Below are positions 49,441-55,336 of a DNA stretch of 64,000 nt, in pieces (position 1 is the first letter of the stretch; each line of letters starts with the position of its first letter). This DNA comes from a virus. The notes under the pieces were generated by a model. That model had not been told where the DNA came from. It did no database searches and worked only from the letters and a program-made list of their open reading frames with translations. Made by a program: the position numbers and the translations under genes. The DNA is taken from positions 20,125 to 84,124 of IMG/VR virus record IMGVR_UViG_3300024496_000028. One strand, 5' to 3'.

Positions 49441-49551
49441 TGGTGTGGCCGGTAGGATTCGAACCTACAAAGACGGCGGCTATGCCTGTGTCCCTTTCCC
49501 GAATGCGTTTCACAACGGATTGGAGGTCTGCCATATTCCACTCACGGCCAC
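49441..49551 (-). tRNA. tRNA-like gene with abnormal anticodon arm, identity unclear
   Basis: Clear acceptor stem GTGGCCG/CGGCCAC, T arm GTAGG-TTCGAAT-CCTAC and encoded CCA. At 111 bases it is about 20 longer than a class II tRNA. In place of a 7-base anticodon loop, the middle forms a long stem AATCCGTT/AACGCATT (one mismatch) closed by GTGA, and a further CAGGC..GCC stem lies where a variable arm would be. If the loop TTGTGAA is read as an anticodon loop it would be GTG (His), but the stem then does not pair. May be a tRNA-derived RNA or decayed gene. Confidence 0.5.
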
Positions 49552-49599
49552 AAATTTAGTATAGCAGGAAAGTATTTAAAGTACAACGGTATTTTAGTC

Positions 49600-49632
49600 A
49601 AAAAAAAGCCCTAATCGCTTAGGGCCTTTTTT
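49600..49632. terminator. Bidirectional terminator downstream of pqqA
   Basis: Perfect 7-bp stem GCCCTAA/TTAGGGC with TCGC loop, flanked by eight A on the left and six T on the right, so it can end transcription from either side. It follows the pqqA stop by two bases. Confidence 0.9.
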
Positions 49633-49634
49633 GG

Positions 49635-49706
49635 TTATCGATTCATCACGTACATAGTGATTTCGAAACCATATCGCATTTCAACTGCTTCTGGTTTGGT
49701 CCACAT
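49635..49706 (-). CDS. pqqA: PqqA, pyrroloquinoline quinone precursor peptide
   Basis: 23 residues: MWTKPEAVEMRYGFEITMYV then MNR. This matches the PqqA family along its whole length: the MW(T/K)KP start, (L/M)RxGFE(V/I)TMY core and xNR end. PQQ is made from the Glu (15) and Tyr (19) of the ExxxY motif, both present with correct spacing. A strong SD (AAAGGAG, six bases before ATG) and a terminator right after the stop argue for a real expressed gene. The pattern resembles beta/gammaproteobacterial peptides more than alphaproteobacterial ones. No pqqB-F genes in the window, so the host must process it. It would raise PQQ supply for dehydrogenases such as methanol dehydrogenase (inference). Confidence 0.88.
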   Translation of the reverse strand: MWTKPEAVEMRYGFEITMYVMNR

Positions 49707-49724
49707 AATATTCTCCTTTATGAA

Positions 49725-49758
49725 ACATACTTGTGTACAGTATGTATCGTAATATTAC
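49725..49758 (-). promoter_or_regulatory. Two dyads in the pqqA leader
   Basis: A 10-base palindrome GTAATATTAC (49749-49758) and an inverted repeat ACATAC/GTATGT (49725-49730 with 49740-49745) lie between the upstream hairpin and the pqqA SD. Candidate -10/-35 pairs here are weak. They could be operator sites or a leader hairpin. Confidence 0.4.
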
Positions 49759-49808
49759 AGGAAAACCAACTTCAAAAACATAGTGAAAATCATGAAAATG
49801 ATATAAAG

Positions 49809-49834
49809 GAAATAGCGACTCTCGCCGCTATTTC
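49809..49834 (-). terminator. Hairpin after the outer-membrane protein gene
   Basis: Perfect 9-bp stem GAAATAGCG/CGCTATTTC with an 8-base loop, seven bases beyond the stop at 49841, followed by CTTTATAT rather than a long T run. A moderate terminator or mRNA-stabilising structure. Confidence 0.6.
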
Positions 49835-49840
49835 AGTTAA

Positions 49841-50518
49841 TTAGAAAGAAACCTTAAGTCCCATTTCTACACCATTGTCAGTGACATTGAAACCGCTGTC
49901 TAGGTTACGGTAGACATTGGCATAGATGGCCTGATTCTGCGTGTAGTTGAAAGTCATACCAGTGCCGATTTGGTGGCTCTGATAGTTGTTGGTAGTGTCG
50001 AACGCATTACGATAACGATATTGAGCAGCGTTCAATGTGATCGAGTCGGTCAGCTTATAGTCTGCGCCAGCACGAGCAACATAGTAAGAAAAGTTATTGC
50101 CATCGGTATAACGTTCACCGACACCTAAACTTCCCTTGACAGATACAGGACCCATTGGCAGCTTGTAGCCGCCGATGACTTCGATGTTCTGCTTGATAGC
50201 ACCATTGTTTGGTTGTGTTTGGCTGGTTTGGAAATTACCACCAACAAACGCACCACCGCCGATGTTACGCTCAACAGCTACCTTATAGGCATACTTGTTA
50301 GCGGTGTCGTAAACACCGTCATTAGATTCCATTCCGAATCCAAGAGCGATAGTGGTATCAGCACTGGCTACTTGTACTGGTTTTTCAGTAGGCACTGCTG
50401 ATACGACTGGAGCAGCCGCAGCAGGCTCAGTCTTCTTCTTCTTTGGTAGATCAGCAGCGATACCGGCAGACGCCAGTGCGATAACTGCTACCGCAGACAG
50501 TAGTAAAGTTTTCTTCAT
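49841..50518 (-). CDS. Outer-membrane beta-barrel protein with signal peptide
   Basis: 225 residues. Signal peptide MKKTLLLSAVAVIALASAGI-AA, cleaved before or near ADLPKKKK; AADLP-type mature starts are typical of alphaproteobacterial Omp25/Omp31-like porins. A Pro/Ala linker is followed by alternating strands (ADTTIALGFGMESND, AYKVAVERNIGGGAFVGGNF, PVSVKGSLGVGERY, SITLNAAQYRYRNA, AIYANVYRNLDSG) ending VEMGLKVSF, the C-terminal Phe needed for barrel insertion: an 8-10 strand barrel. A phage-made surface protein could block superinfection or replace a host porin. It has both a sigma-70 promoter and a GATAAATA upstream. Confidence 0.85.
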   Translation of the reverse strand: MKKTLLLSAVAVIALASAGIAADLPKKKKTEPAAAAPVVSAVPTEKPVQVASADTTIALGFGMESNDGVYDTANKYAYKVAVERNIGGGAFVGGNFQTSQTQPNNGAIKQNIEVIGGYKLPMGPVSVKGSLGVGERYTDGNNFSYYVARAGADYKLTDSITLNAAQYRYRNAFDTTNNYQSHQIGTGMTFNYTQNQAIYANVYRNLDSGFNVTDNGVEMGLKVSF

Positions 50519-50593
50519 TTTACTTCCTCTAGTTGCTATAGTCCTTGACTATAGAATATTGACACGCATAGCAGTATTGCTATGGAGTAATGT

Positions 50594-50622
50594 ATTATAG
50601 TGTGACTGTAAATCTAGTCCAA
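50594..50622 (-). promoter_or_regulatory. Sigma-70 promoter before the outer-membrane protein
   Basis: TTGGAC, 17-base spacer, TATAAT, about 75 bases before the ATG at 50518. Confidence 0.6.
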
Positions 50623-50623
50623 C

Positions 50624-50631
50624 TATTTATC
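50624..50631 (-). promoter_or_regulatory. Late-type motif GATAAATA beside a sigma-70 promoter
   Basis: Next to the -35 of the sigma-70 promoter, so the outer-membrane protein gene may be expressed both early and late. It overlaps the stop of the gene ending at 50627. Confidence 0.4.
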
Positions 50632-50821
50632 TTACCAAACCGCTCTTAGCCTGTTCAATTGCTCTAGCGATTCGTTCTTGCTCCAGGCGAAAGTCTTCGT
50701 CTGTGCGAGATTCTTTAGGCGGGGTCTGGCCCGGACCATATGTAGGCCAACTTTTTCCTACACTTATATAGTCCGGACTTCTCCCTGTGCTTTTATAGAC
50801 TCTGATACGTTTTACATTCAT
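50627..50821 (-). CDS. Short basic phage protein, unknown
   Basis: 64 residues: MNVKRIRVYKSTGRSPDYIS, then a Pro/Gly linker and a charged helix (DEDFRLEQERIARAIEQAK). Probably small and partly disordered. Its ATG overlaps the ahpD stop by 4 bases, so it is the last gene of the peroxiredoxin-SGNH-AhpD operon. Unknown role. Confidence 0.65.
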   Translation of the reverse strand: MNVKRIRVYKSTGRSPDYISVGKSWPTYGPGQTPPKESRTDEDFRLEQERIARAIEQAKSGLVR

Positions 50822-51333
50822 GAATTTAATACTCTTGCCACTGATGTAATTACTGCGGCAATGCGTCCTATGTCTCGAAGTTGTTCTACTGTGTAGCCTT
50901 CCTTCTTGAGTGTTTCATAGTGCGCCTTGACGCAGAAATGACATTTGCCTACGATACTGGCAGCAAGGCTATATGATTCAAAACGAGCCTTGGTAGTACC
51001 GCCGTGGCTGGCAATAGCATTCATGCGTAGCTGTGCTGGCAAACCTTTGAGGTTTGCATCATCAGCCATTTCAACATATGGATACCATACGTTATTCTGT
51101 GCCATGATAGCGGCAGCAGTCAACGCAGCATCGCGCTCAACAGTGTCTTCAATCCCAGACTGAATGAATGTAACCAGCTTTCCATTGCCGGTAGCCATGG
51201 CTGCGGCGAGTGCGCAACCGTTTGCCTCGATTGGATCCAATGTGCTGCGATTAATAACCGCGTCCAGATTAAGTCTAGTGTCTTTGGCATAATCTGGCAA
51301 TGCCTCTTTGATTTGATCTACCCATGTTGTCAT
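50818..51333 (-). CDS. ahpD: AhpD-like alkylhydroperoxidase
   Basis: 171 residues, same length as mycobacterial AhpD (about 177). KCHFCVKAHYETLKK contains the redox pair Cys131-x-x-Cys134 and His138, in the position of the AhpD active site. The all-helical Ala-rich body (AIMAQNNVWYPYVEMADD) also fits. AhpD passes electrons to AhpC-type peroxiredoxin and can reduce peroxides itself. A peroxiredoxin gene is two genes upstream in the same operon, the natural pairing. The SGNH hydrolase gene lies between them. Confidence 0.93.
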   Translation of the reverse strand: MTTWVDQIKEALPDYAKDTRLNLDAVINRSTLDPIEANGCALAAAMATGNGKLVTFIQSGIEDTVERDAALTAAAIMAQNNVWYPYVEMADDANLKGLPAQLRMNAIASHGGTTKARFESYSLAASIVGKCHFCVKAHYETLKKEGYTVEQLRDIGRIAAVITSVARVLNS

Positions 51334-51737
51334 TTTAGTGTCTCTGCTATTTCTTTGTAACCTTTGCCTGTAGGATGTACGCCGTCTTTAGAAAGAGTGC
51401 GGATCGGTAGGACAGTATCGCCATACCTACCCGCAACCTTTTGTACGATCGCTTGTACATCTGGTTTGATAGCAGGAAGGATCCAGTAAACGTGTTTAGC
51501 GATTACCTTTTCTCTGATAGCAAGTATTTCCTTTTCTGTGTTGACACCTTTGTGATCGTTCGAACCTAGACTGATCACAACAAACTTATATTCCATTCCG
51601 TCCAGTGCCGGACGATCGCTGAATTGTTTGTTCCATTGCCAACTGTTGATGCCACCTTTGGCCATTTCAACACAACCAGGTCTAGCCTGGATAGTACCTA
51701 CTGCTATGCTGTCACCTAATATCAAACACTCAAGCAT
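51330..51737 (-). CDS. SGNH/GDSL hydrolase
   Basis: 135 residues, short for the family. Block I ILGDSIAVGT gives the catalytic Ser; block II AKGGINSW the oxyanion Gly; block III SLGSNDHKG the Asn; block V KDGVHPTGKGY the Asp and His. All are in place, so it should be an active esterase or lipase-like enzyme. Substrate unknown; phage SGNH proteins can deacetylate surface sugars, yet a lack of signal peptide puts this one in the cytoplasm or on the virion. Overlaps ahpD by 4 bases. Confidence 0.85.
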   Translation of the reverse strand: MLECLILGDSIAVGTIQARPGCVEMAKGGINSWQWNKQFSDRPALDGMEYKFVVISLGSNDHKGVNTEKEILAIREKVIAKHVYWILPAIKPDVQAIVQKVAGRYGDTVLPIRTLSKDGVHPTGKGYKEIAETLK

Positions 51738-51747
51738 GGTTCACCTA

Positions 51748-52287
51748 TTAAAGAGTTTCGCCACCAACCTTACGATTACATGCGCACAACTCGCCAGTTT
51801 GGAGAGCGTCGAGGATACGTAGAGTTTCCTCTGGGCTACGACCAACGTTCAAGTTGTTAACAGTAACGTGTTGGATCTCATTGTTTGGATCAACAATGAA
51901 AGTGGCACGAAGTGCGGCACCTGCTGGAGCATAAAATACACCAAGCTGTTCGATCAAACTGTTTTCGCCACGCTGTGTATCAGCAAACTGTGTGTGAGTA
52001 ATCTTCTTGAGATCTTCGTGTGCGTTCTGCCAAGCTACCTTACAGAACTCATTGTCTGTTGAACCAGTTAGCAATACAGCATCACGGTCTTCGAAATCTT
52101 TAGACAATTTGTCGTAGGCTACGATTTCAGTAGGACATACGAATGTAAAGTCCTTTGGGTAATACACGATTACTTTCCACTTGCCTGGAAATGATTCGTG
52201 TGTGATATCGAAGAAAGCATCTTCGGGTTGACCAGGCTTGACGCCAGTGATCACAAATGGGTCTAGTTTATTACCAACGGTTTTCAT
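51748..52287 (-). CDS. ahpC: AhpC-type peroxiredoxin
   Basis: 179 residues. DFTFVCPTEI contains the peroxidatic Cys51; SFPGKWKVIVYYPKD and ALRATFIVDPNNEIQHV are the family core; GELCACNRK near the C terminus holds Cys168 and Cys170 as resolving candidates. Reduces H2O2 and organic peroxides. Followed by SGNH and AhpD genes, with AhpD as the likely electron donor. Together with the phage SOD it covers superoxide to water. A promoter nested in a terminator lies upstream. Confidence 0.95.
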   Translation of the reverse strand: MKTVGNKLDPFVITGVKPGQPEDAFFDITHESFPGKWKVIVYYPKDFTFVCPTEIVAYDKLSKDFEDRDAVLLTGSTDNEFCKVAWQNAHEDLKKITHTQFADTQRGENSLIEQLGVFYAPAGAALRATFIVDPNNEIQHVTVNNLNVGRSPEETLRILDALQTGELCACNRKVGGETL

Positions 52288-52339
52288 ATTTTCTCCTTGT
52301 GTGTGTTAAAACCTGATAGAACTTTTGCTCTATACAGTT

Positions 52340-52369
52340 ATTATATAGTCTATTAAAAACCTAAATCAA
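52340..52369 (-). promoter_or_regulatory. Sigma-70 promoter nested in a terminator
   Basis: TTGATT (52364-52369, the loop of the hairpin next to it), 18-base spacer, TATAAT (52340-52345). About 52 bases before the peroxiredoxin ATG. Confidence 0.6.
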
Positions 52370-52378
52370 TAGGTTTTT
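52355..52378 (-). terminator. Terminator hairpin after the gene ending at 52424
   Basis: Perfect 9-bp stem AAAAACCTA/TAGGTTTTT with a 6-base loop, so U-rich on one arm in both directions. A second hairpin GTTATTGA/TCAATAAC (52398-52419 region) lies just before it. Confidence 0.7.
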
Positions 52379-52423
52379 TCTAAAAATATTTCTATGAGCG
52401 TTATTGAAAAAATCAATAACGTA

Positions 52424-52645
52424 TTATTGGCTGTCTACGGCTTTGACGGCTAGTTCTTGCCAAATCGCGACATCTTCTACATCTGGACCAAATATTGAAC
52501 CGTAACTGAGACCTACGGTTTTTTCTAAAAGTACAGACTTGGACTCACTATTAGTTACCTTGAGCAGACCAGTACGTTCGTCGATCCTGGTAACTTCACA
52601 ATCATATATGCTGTCTAGTGTTGAATTCCATATTAGGTTAGACAT
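52424..52645 (-). CDS. Short phage protein, unknown
   Basis: 73 residues, strand-rich: SIYDCEVTRIDERTGLLKVT, KSVLLEKTVGLSYGSIFGPD, then a helix. An OB- or SH3-like small barrel is possible. It overlaps the membrane-protein gene by 8 bases and is followed by two hairpins. Conserved in T4-like phages near this position (from memory). Unknown function. Confidence 0.65.
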   Translation of the reverse strand: MSNLIWNSTLDSIYDCEVTRIDERTGLLKVTNSESKSVLLEKTVGLSYGSIFGPDVEDVAIWQELAVKAVDSQ

Positions 52646-52862
52646 TTTTCTTTTCCTTTTCCTGTTCTATTTGTATCAGTTCTTCTTGTGTAACAAATCT
52701 TACTGTAGGAAATAATCCGTGTTGTGTATAGAAAAATGTAACTGGTTTCCAAAATCTGTGGATCAAATTATTAATGACGATAACAGCCGCCATGATAACA
52801 ACTACGCCTAACGAAAACAGTACGCAACCGGCTAACCAAACAGCCAGTGAATTCATGTCCAT
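52638..52862 (-). CDS. Small membrane protein, unknown
   Basis: 74 residues. A strong membrane helix at about 5-32 (LAVWLAGCVLFSLGVVVIMA and following), then a basic-aromatic segment (HRFWKPVTFFYTQHGLFPTV) and a charged cytoplasmic tail. Promoter TTGACA-N17-TACACT lies 29 bases upstream, so expression is early. Could alter the host membrane or block another phage, but nothing proves that. Confidence 0.68.
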   Translation of the reverse strand: MDMNSLAVWLAGCVLFSLGVVVIMAAVIVINNLIHRFWKPVTFFYTQHGLFPTVRFVTQEELIQIEQEKEKKNV

Positions 52863-52890
52863 AATAAAACCTTTGTAACTTTATTAGACT

Positions 52891-52919
52891 AGTGTACTAT
52901 CTGTTAGTTAGCCTGTCAA
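52891..52919 (-). promoter_or_regulatory. Sigma-70 promoter
   Basis: TTGACA, 17-base spacer, TACACT, overlapping the stop of the amidotransferase-like gene and pointing to the membrane protein gene at 52862. Confidence 0.65.
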
Positions 52920-53541
52920 CAAAATCAAGCAGTAATTGGTGATGAACACCGTTATGATATTTGCCTTTCATCCAGCTCTGTAATTCAAACCAGTGTGGTT
53001 CGCTTTCAGGGTGACACCCGATGACTCCTATACGATTTTGTATGATAGCCATAGGATCACCGTTGCTGTATGTGGCTATGGTTTGGAATTTATTTCTATT
53101 GCCTACTAGTGCGCAGCCATCGTAGAAATACATATTGGTTTTTTGACCGTTCCAAACTACGGGCATATTTTTTGGGTGAGGCCTTCTTGTGTCTGTGTTT
53201 GGGCGTGTGATATATTGTTCAGCATCTACATCTTCTAGTATATCAAAATATCTGCTGCCAGCCCAATAGGCGCCCATACATATGCCCAAATAATATCCGC
53301 CGTTGTCTATAAATTCTTTGACTCGTTCACCGTTTTCTTTGAAAAGTTTGAAGAAGCTGTCGGAATCACCTATGCCTCCGGGCATGGCGATTATATCGAC
53401 ATCGTCGAAGAAGTCATCTTCTAGACTGTGTTTGCTGAAAATTTTGAAATCGTAATGTGGGCTTAGGGCCCTGATCATGCCGTTGCCGCATTGAATCGAA
53501 CATTTTGGGTGGCTGAGAAAAAGAGCTATACGTTTGCGCAT
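52897..53541 (-). CDS. Class I glutamine-amidotransferase-like protein (BPL_N type)
   Basis: 214 residues from the ATG at 53541, chosen for GGTGG six bases before it. Flavodoxin-like fold: IALFLSHPKCSIQCGNGM, DIIAMPGGIGDSDSFF, YYLGICMGAYWAG with the nucleophile Cys in its elbow, and VIGCHPESEPHWFE with the catalytic His. This closely follows the biotin-protein-ligase N-terminal-like (BPL_N) family, related to class I glutaminases. The substrate is unknown. The -10 TATACT with TG one base upstream at about 53593 and the GATAAATA at 53575 could both drive it. Confidence 0.8.
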   Translation of the reverse strand: MRKRIALFLSHPKCSIQCGNGMIRALSPHYDFKIFSKHSLEDDFFDDVDIIAMPGGIGDSDSFFKLFKENGERVKEFIDNGGYYLGICMGAYWAGSRYFDILEDVDAEQYITRPNTDTRRPHPKNMPVVWNGQKTNMYFYDGCALVGNRNKFQTIATYSNGDPMAIIQNRIGVIGCHPESEPHWFELQSWMKGKYHNGVHHQLLLDFVDRLTNR

Positions 53542-53574
53542 AAATCCACCAATCAAGGACGCTCCGTCCAAAGT

Positions 53575-53582
53575 TATTTATC
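53575..53582 (-). promoter_or_regulatory. Late-type motif GATAAATA
   Basis: Thirty-three bases before the chosen start of the amidotransferase-like gene. An extended -10 (TGCTATACT) lies a little further upstream. Confidence 0.45.
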
Positions 53583-53625
53583 TGAGGTATGATTTAGTAT
53601 AGCACACGCCAAAATTTAAAACGAG

Positions 53626-54177
53626 CTAAGAATAATCGTAGTTCACCATAATCCCCCAGCTTTCTTCCAAACGTTTTGGACTAGAATCGGCTGCGAAATT
53701 AACACCAGCTAAACGAGCACCATTGCCCAAATGGAAACGAGCTACAGGATCTTTACGAGCTTGTATGTATTCTCTAATTTCTTCTTCTGTGGGCATTTCG
53801 ACGAAATTTTTCCTGAGGCTAGGGATTGGGCTTAGAGTGTAAAGTTGTTCTACACCTTGAGATTTACAGTATGCGATAGCCTGATTGATGATATCGGCTC
53901 CGACACTGCCTGCTGCTCCAGGCAAACGGAATACGGTATAGAACATAGCTACCATTTTCTGTTGGCTAGGGCTAAGGATATCAGTCATTGATTTGTTAAT
54001 ATGATCTGATAGTTTGGCACAGACCATAGCTACCGGAGTGCCTTCTGGTGCGAAAGCAAACACAGTTCGACCATCGATCAAACGATCATGTATAGGTATA
54101 TCGGGATGTACGGGATCATTTTTCAAAAGGTCTAACCATTCTTGATTAAACCTGAGGTCATCAAGGCCAAGCAGCAT
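53626..54177 (-). CDS. Malonyl-CoA-decarboxylase-like protein (catalytic C-terminal part)
   Basis: 183 residues; full-length MCD is over 400. The sequence tracks the MCD catalytic, GNAT-like domain: FAPEGTPVAMVCAKLSDHIN, then AMFYTVFRLPGAAGSVGADI, YTLSPIPSLRK (MCD: TLSPIPGF) with Ser116, and RFHLGNGARLAGVNFAADSS then SWGIMVNYDY (MCD: FHLxNGARLxxLNWxAD and GIMVNYLY) with His149. Both catalytic Ser and His are kept. MCD turns malonyl-CoA into acetyl-CoA. The shorter size lacks the N-terminal helical domain used for oligomerisation, so another acyl-CoA role is possible. Late-type AATAAATA precedes it. Confidence 0.8.
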   Translation of the reverse strand: MLLGLDDLRFNQEWLDLLKNDPVHPDIPIHDRLIDGRTVFAFAPEGTPVAMVCAKLSDHINKSMTDILSPSQQKMVAMFYTVFRLPGAAGSVGADIINQAIAYCKSQGVEQLYTLSPIPSLRKNFVEMPTEEEIREYIQARKDPVARFHLGNGARLAGVNFAADSSPKRLEESWGIMVNYDYS

Positions 54178-54201
54178 TTTATTTCTCCAGGATTATATGC
54201 G

Positions 54202-54209
54202 TATTTATT
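54202..54209 (-). promoter_or_regulatory. Late-type motif AATAAATA
   Basis: Twenty-four bases before the ATG of the MCD-like gene, with GGAGA between. Confidence 0.5.
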
Positions 54210-54227
54210 GATTTCCAAAAAAAAGTC

Positions 54228-54254
54228 AAAAAAAAAGGACCCTAGGGTCCTTTT
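54228..54254 (-). terminator. Strong terminator after the kinase-like gene
   Basis: Perfect 14-base palindrome GGACCCTAGGGTCC extended by AAAA/TTTT, followed on the minus strand by nine T. It begins at the stop codon of the gene at 54253. Confidence 0.9.
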
Positions 54255-54717
54255 ATTGAGCGTACCAAATTTCTTTAAATCCTTCTTCCTCAGTTGGATC
54301 TTCCCATCCGTCGATCATGCTAGTAATAACGTGTTCGGGAATTTCTTTACCAGGTCGACTCATCAGCCGACGCATGAGTTCTGTATGCTCGGGTGTACGG
54401 AATACTACAGCAATATGCTCATATTCTGGCAACATATTGAATTTTCGGGCACGACTTTTGACAGTAGTACTAGTCTGATCCCAAATAATATCTATACCAT
54501 CTTGACGGCATTTGACAACATGATCAGCCATTAGCTTTACTGCTACAGGCATGTATTCAGTAAAAACTTCTGAATAAGTTTTTCCCATTCGTTTTGCGTA
54601 ATCTTCTACCCATGCATCGGTGGATACAATACTACAATCTTTGGCCCACTCTTGATTGGAAACCCAGGTAGATTTTCCACTACCTGGGACTCCGATAAGT
54701 TGATAACATTTTGGCAT
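54253..54717 (-). CDS. P-loop kinase, polynucleotide-kinase-like
   Basis: 154 residues. CYQLIGVPGSGKSTWVSNQE is Walker A; IVSTDAW the substrate Asp; GIDIIWDQTSTTVKSRARKF the middle motif; ELMRRLMSRPGKEIPEHVI the lid with two Arg. This pattern is typical of the 5'-kinase domain of T4 polynucleotide kinase and related phage kinases, although the phosphatase domain is missing. It shares one base with the phosphoesterase gene upstream, so an end-healing pair is plausible. The substrate could also be a small molecule. Confidence 0.82.
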   Translation of the reverse strand: MPKCYQLIGVPGSGKSTWVSNQEWAKDCSIVSTDAWVEDYAKRMGKTYSEVFTEYMPVAVKLMADHVVKCRQDGIDIIWDQTSTTVKSRARKFNMLPEYEHIAVVFRTPEHTELMRRLMSRPGKEIPEHVITSMIDGWEDPTEEEGFKEIWYAQ

Positions 54718-55322
54718 TACATCTCCGGACCGTTGCCGTTTCGAAATCCAACACTTCCACCTTCTGCTTCGATGTTCTTGATAACATCTTCAAACAATAT
54801 AGGCGCAAAGTCCGGAGTCTGTTCTACGCAGACGCAATGATAACGAACATCGTTTTCCTCGCTGTACAAGATTTCTCCTGTGCGAGCATCAACGCCACGA
54901 GCTTTCTTAACGCGGTTTGCGTGTAAGTGTCCGTGAATGTTAACACCAAAACGTCCCAAGCTGTCACTGTGTACAGGAATATGGCTTAAGATCATCCCGT
55001 TCATAACATGATATGCTCGTAACTCACGGAAGTACTGTCTGTACTCGTCGTCACGGAAGATATCGTGGTTACCACGGATCAAGACCTTGTCACCGTTCAA
55101 CCGAGCCAATGTCTTCATTGCCTTGCGGTTTATAACCACGTCGCCTAAATGATAGACCTTGTCCGTGGGCTTGACACGTTCGTTCCAAGCCTTGACCATA
55201 GCTTCATCCATTTCGTCTGGATCAGTCCATGGACGCAACTTTGTAACACCGTCGTTACGTGTGAAGCGGCACACACCTGCGTGACCAAAGTGCGTATCGC
55301 TAACTAAAAATACACTAGGCAT
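54717..55322 (-). CDS. Calcineurin-like metallophosphoesterase
   Basis: 201 residues. All metal motifs are present in order: SDTHFGH, VYHLGDVVIN, LIRGNHD, MILSHIPVH and NIHGHLHANR. Enzymes of this class remove phosphates from nucleic acids, nucleotides or proteins. In the phage context, next to a kinase-like gene, 2',3'-cyclic or 3'-phosphate removal during RNA repair is a reasonable idea (T4 uses a different fold). Starts with SD AAGGAGG six bases from the ATG, a strong site. C-terminal 40 residues unique. Confidence 0.88.
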   Translation of the reverse strand: MPSVFLVSDTHFGHAGVCRFTRNDGVTKLRPWTDPDEMDEAMVKAWNERVKPTDKVYHLGDVVINRKAMKTLARLNGDKVLIRGNHDIFRDDEYRQYFRELRAYHVMNGMILSHIPVHSDSLGRFGVNIHGHLHANRVKKARGVDARTGEILYSEENDVRYHCVCVEQTPDFAPILFEDVIKNIEAEGGSVGFRNGNGPEM

Positions 55323-55336
55323 TGTGCCCTCCTTTC

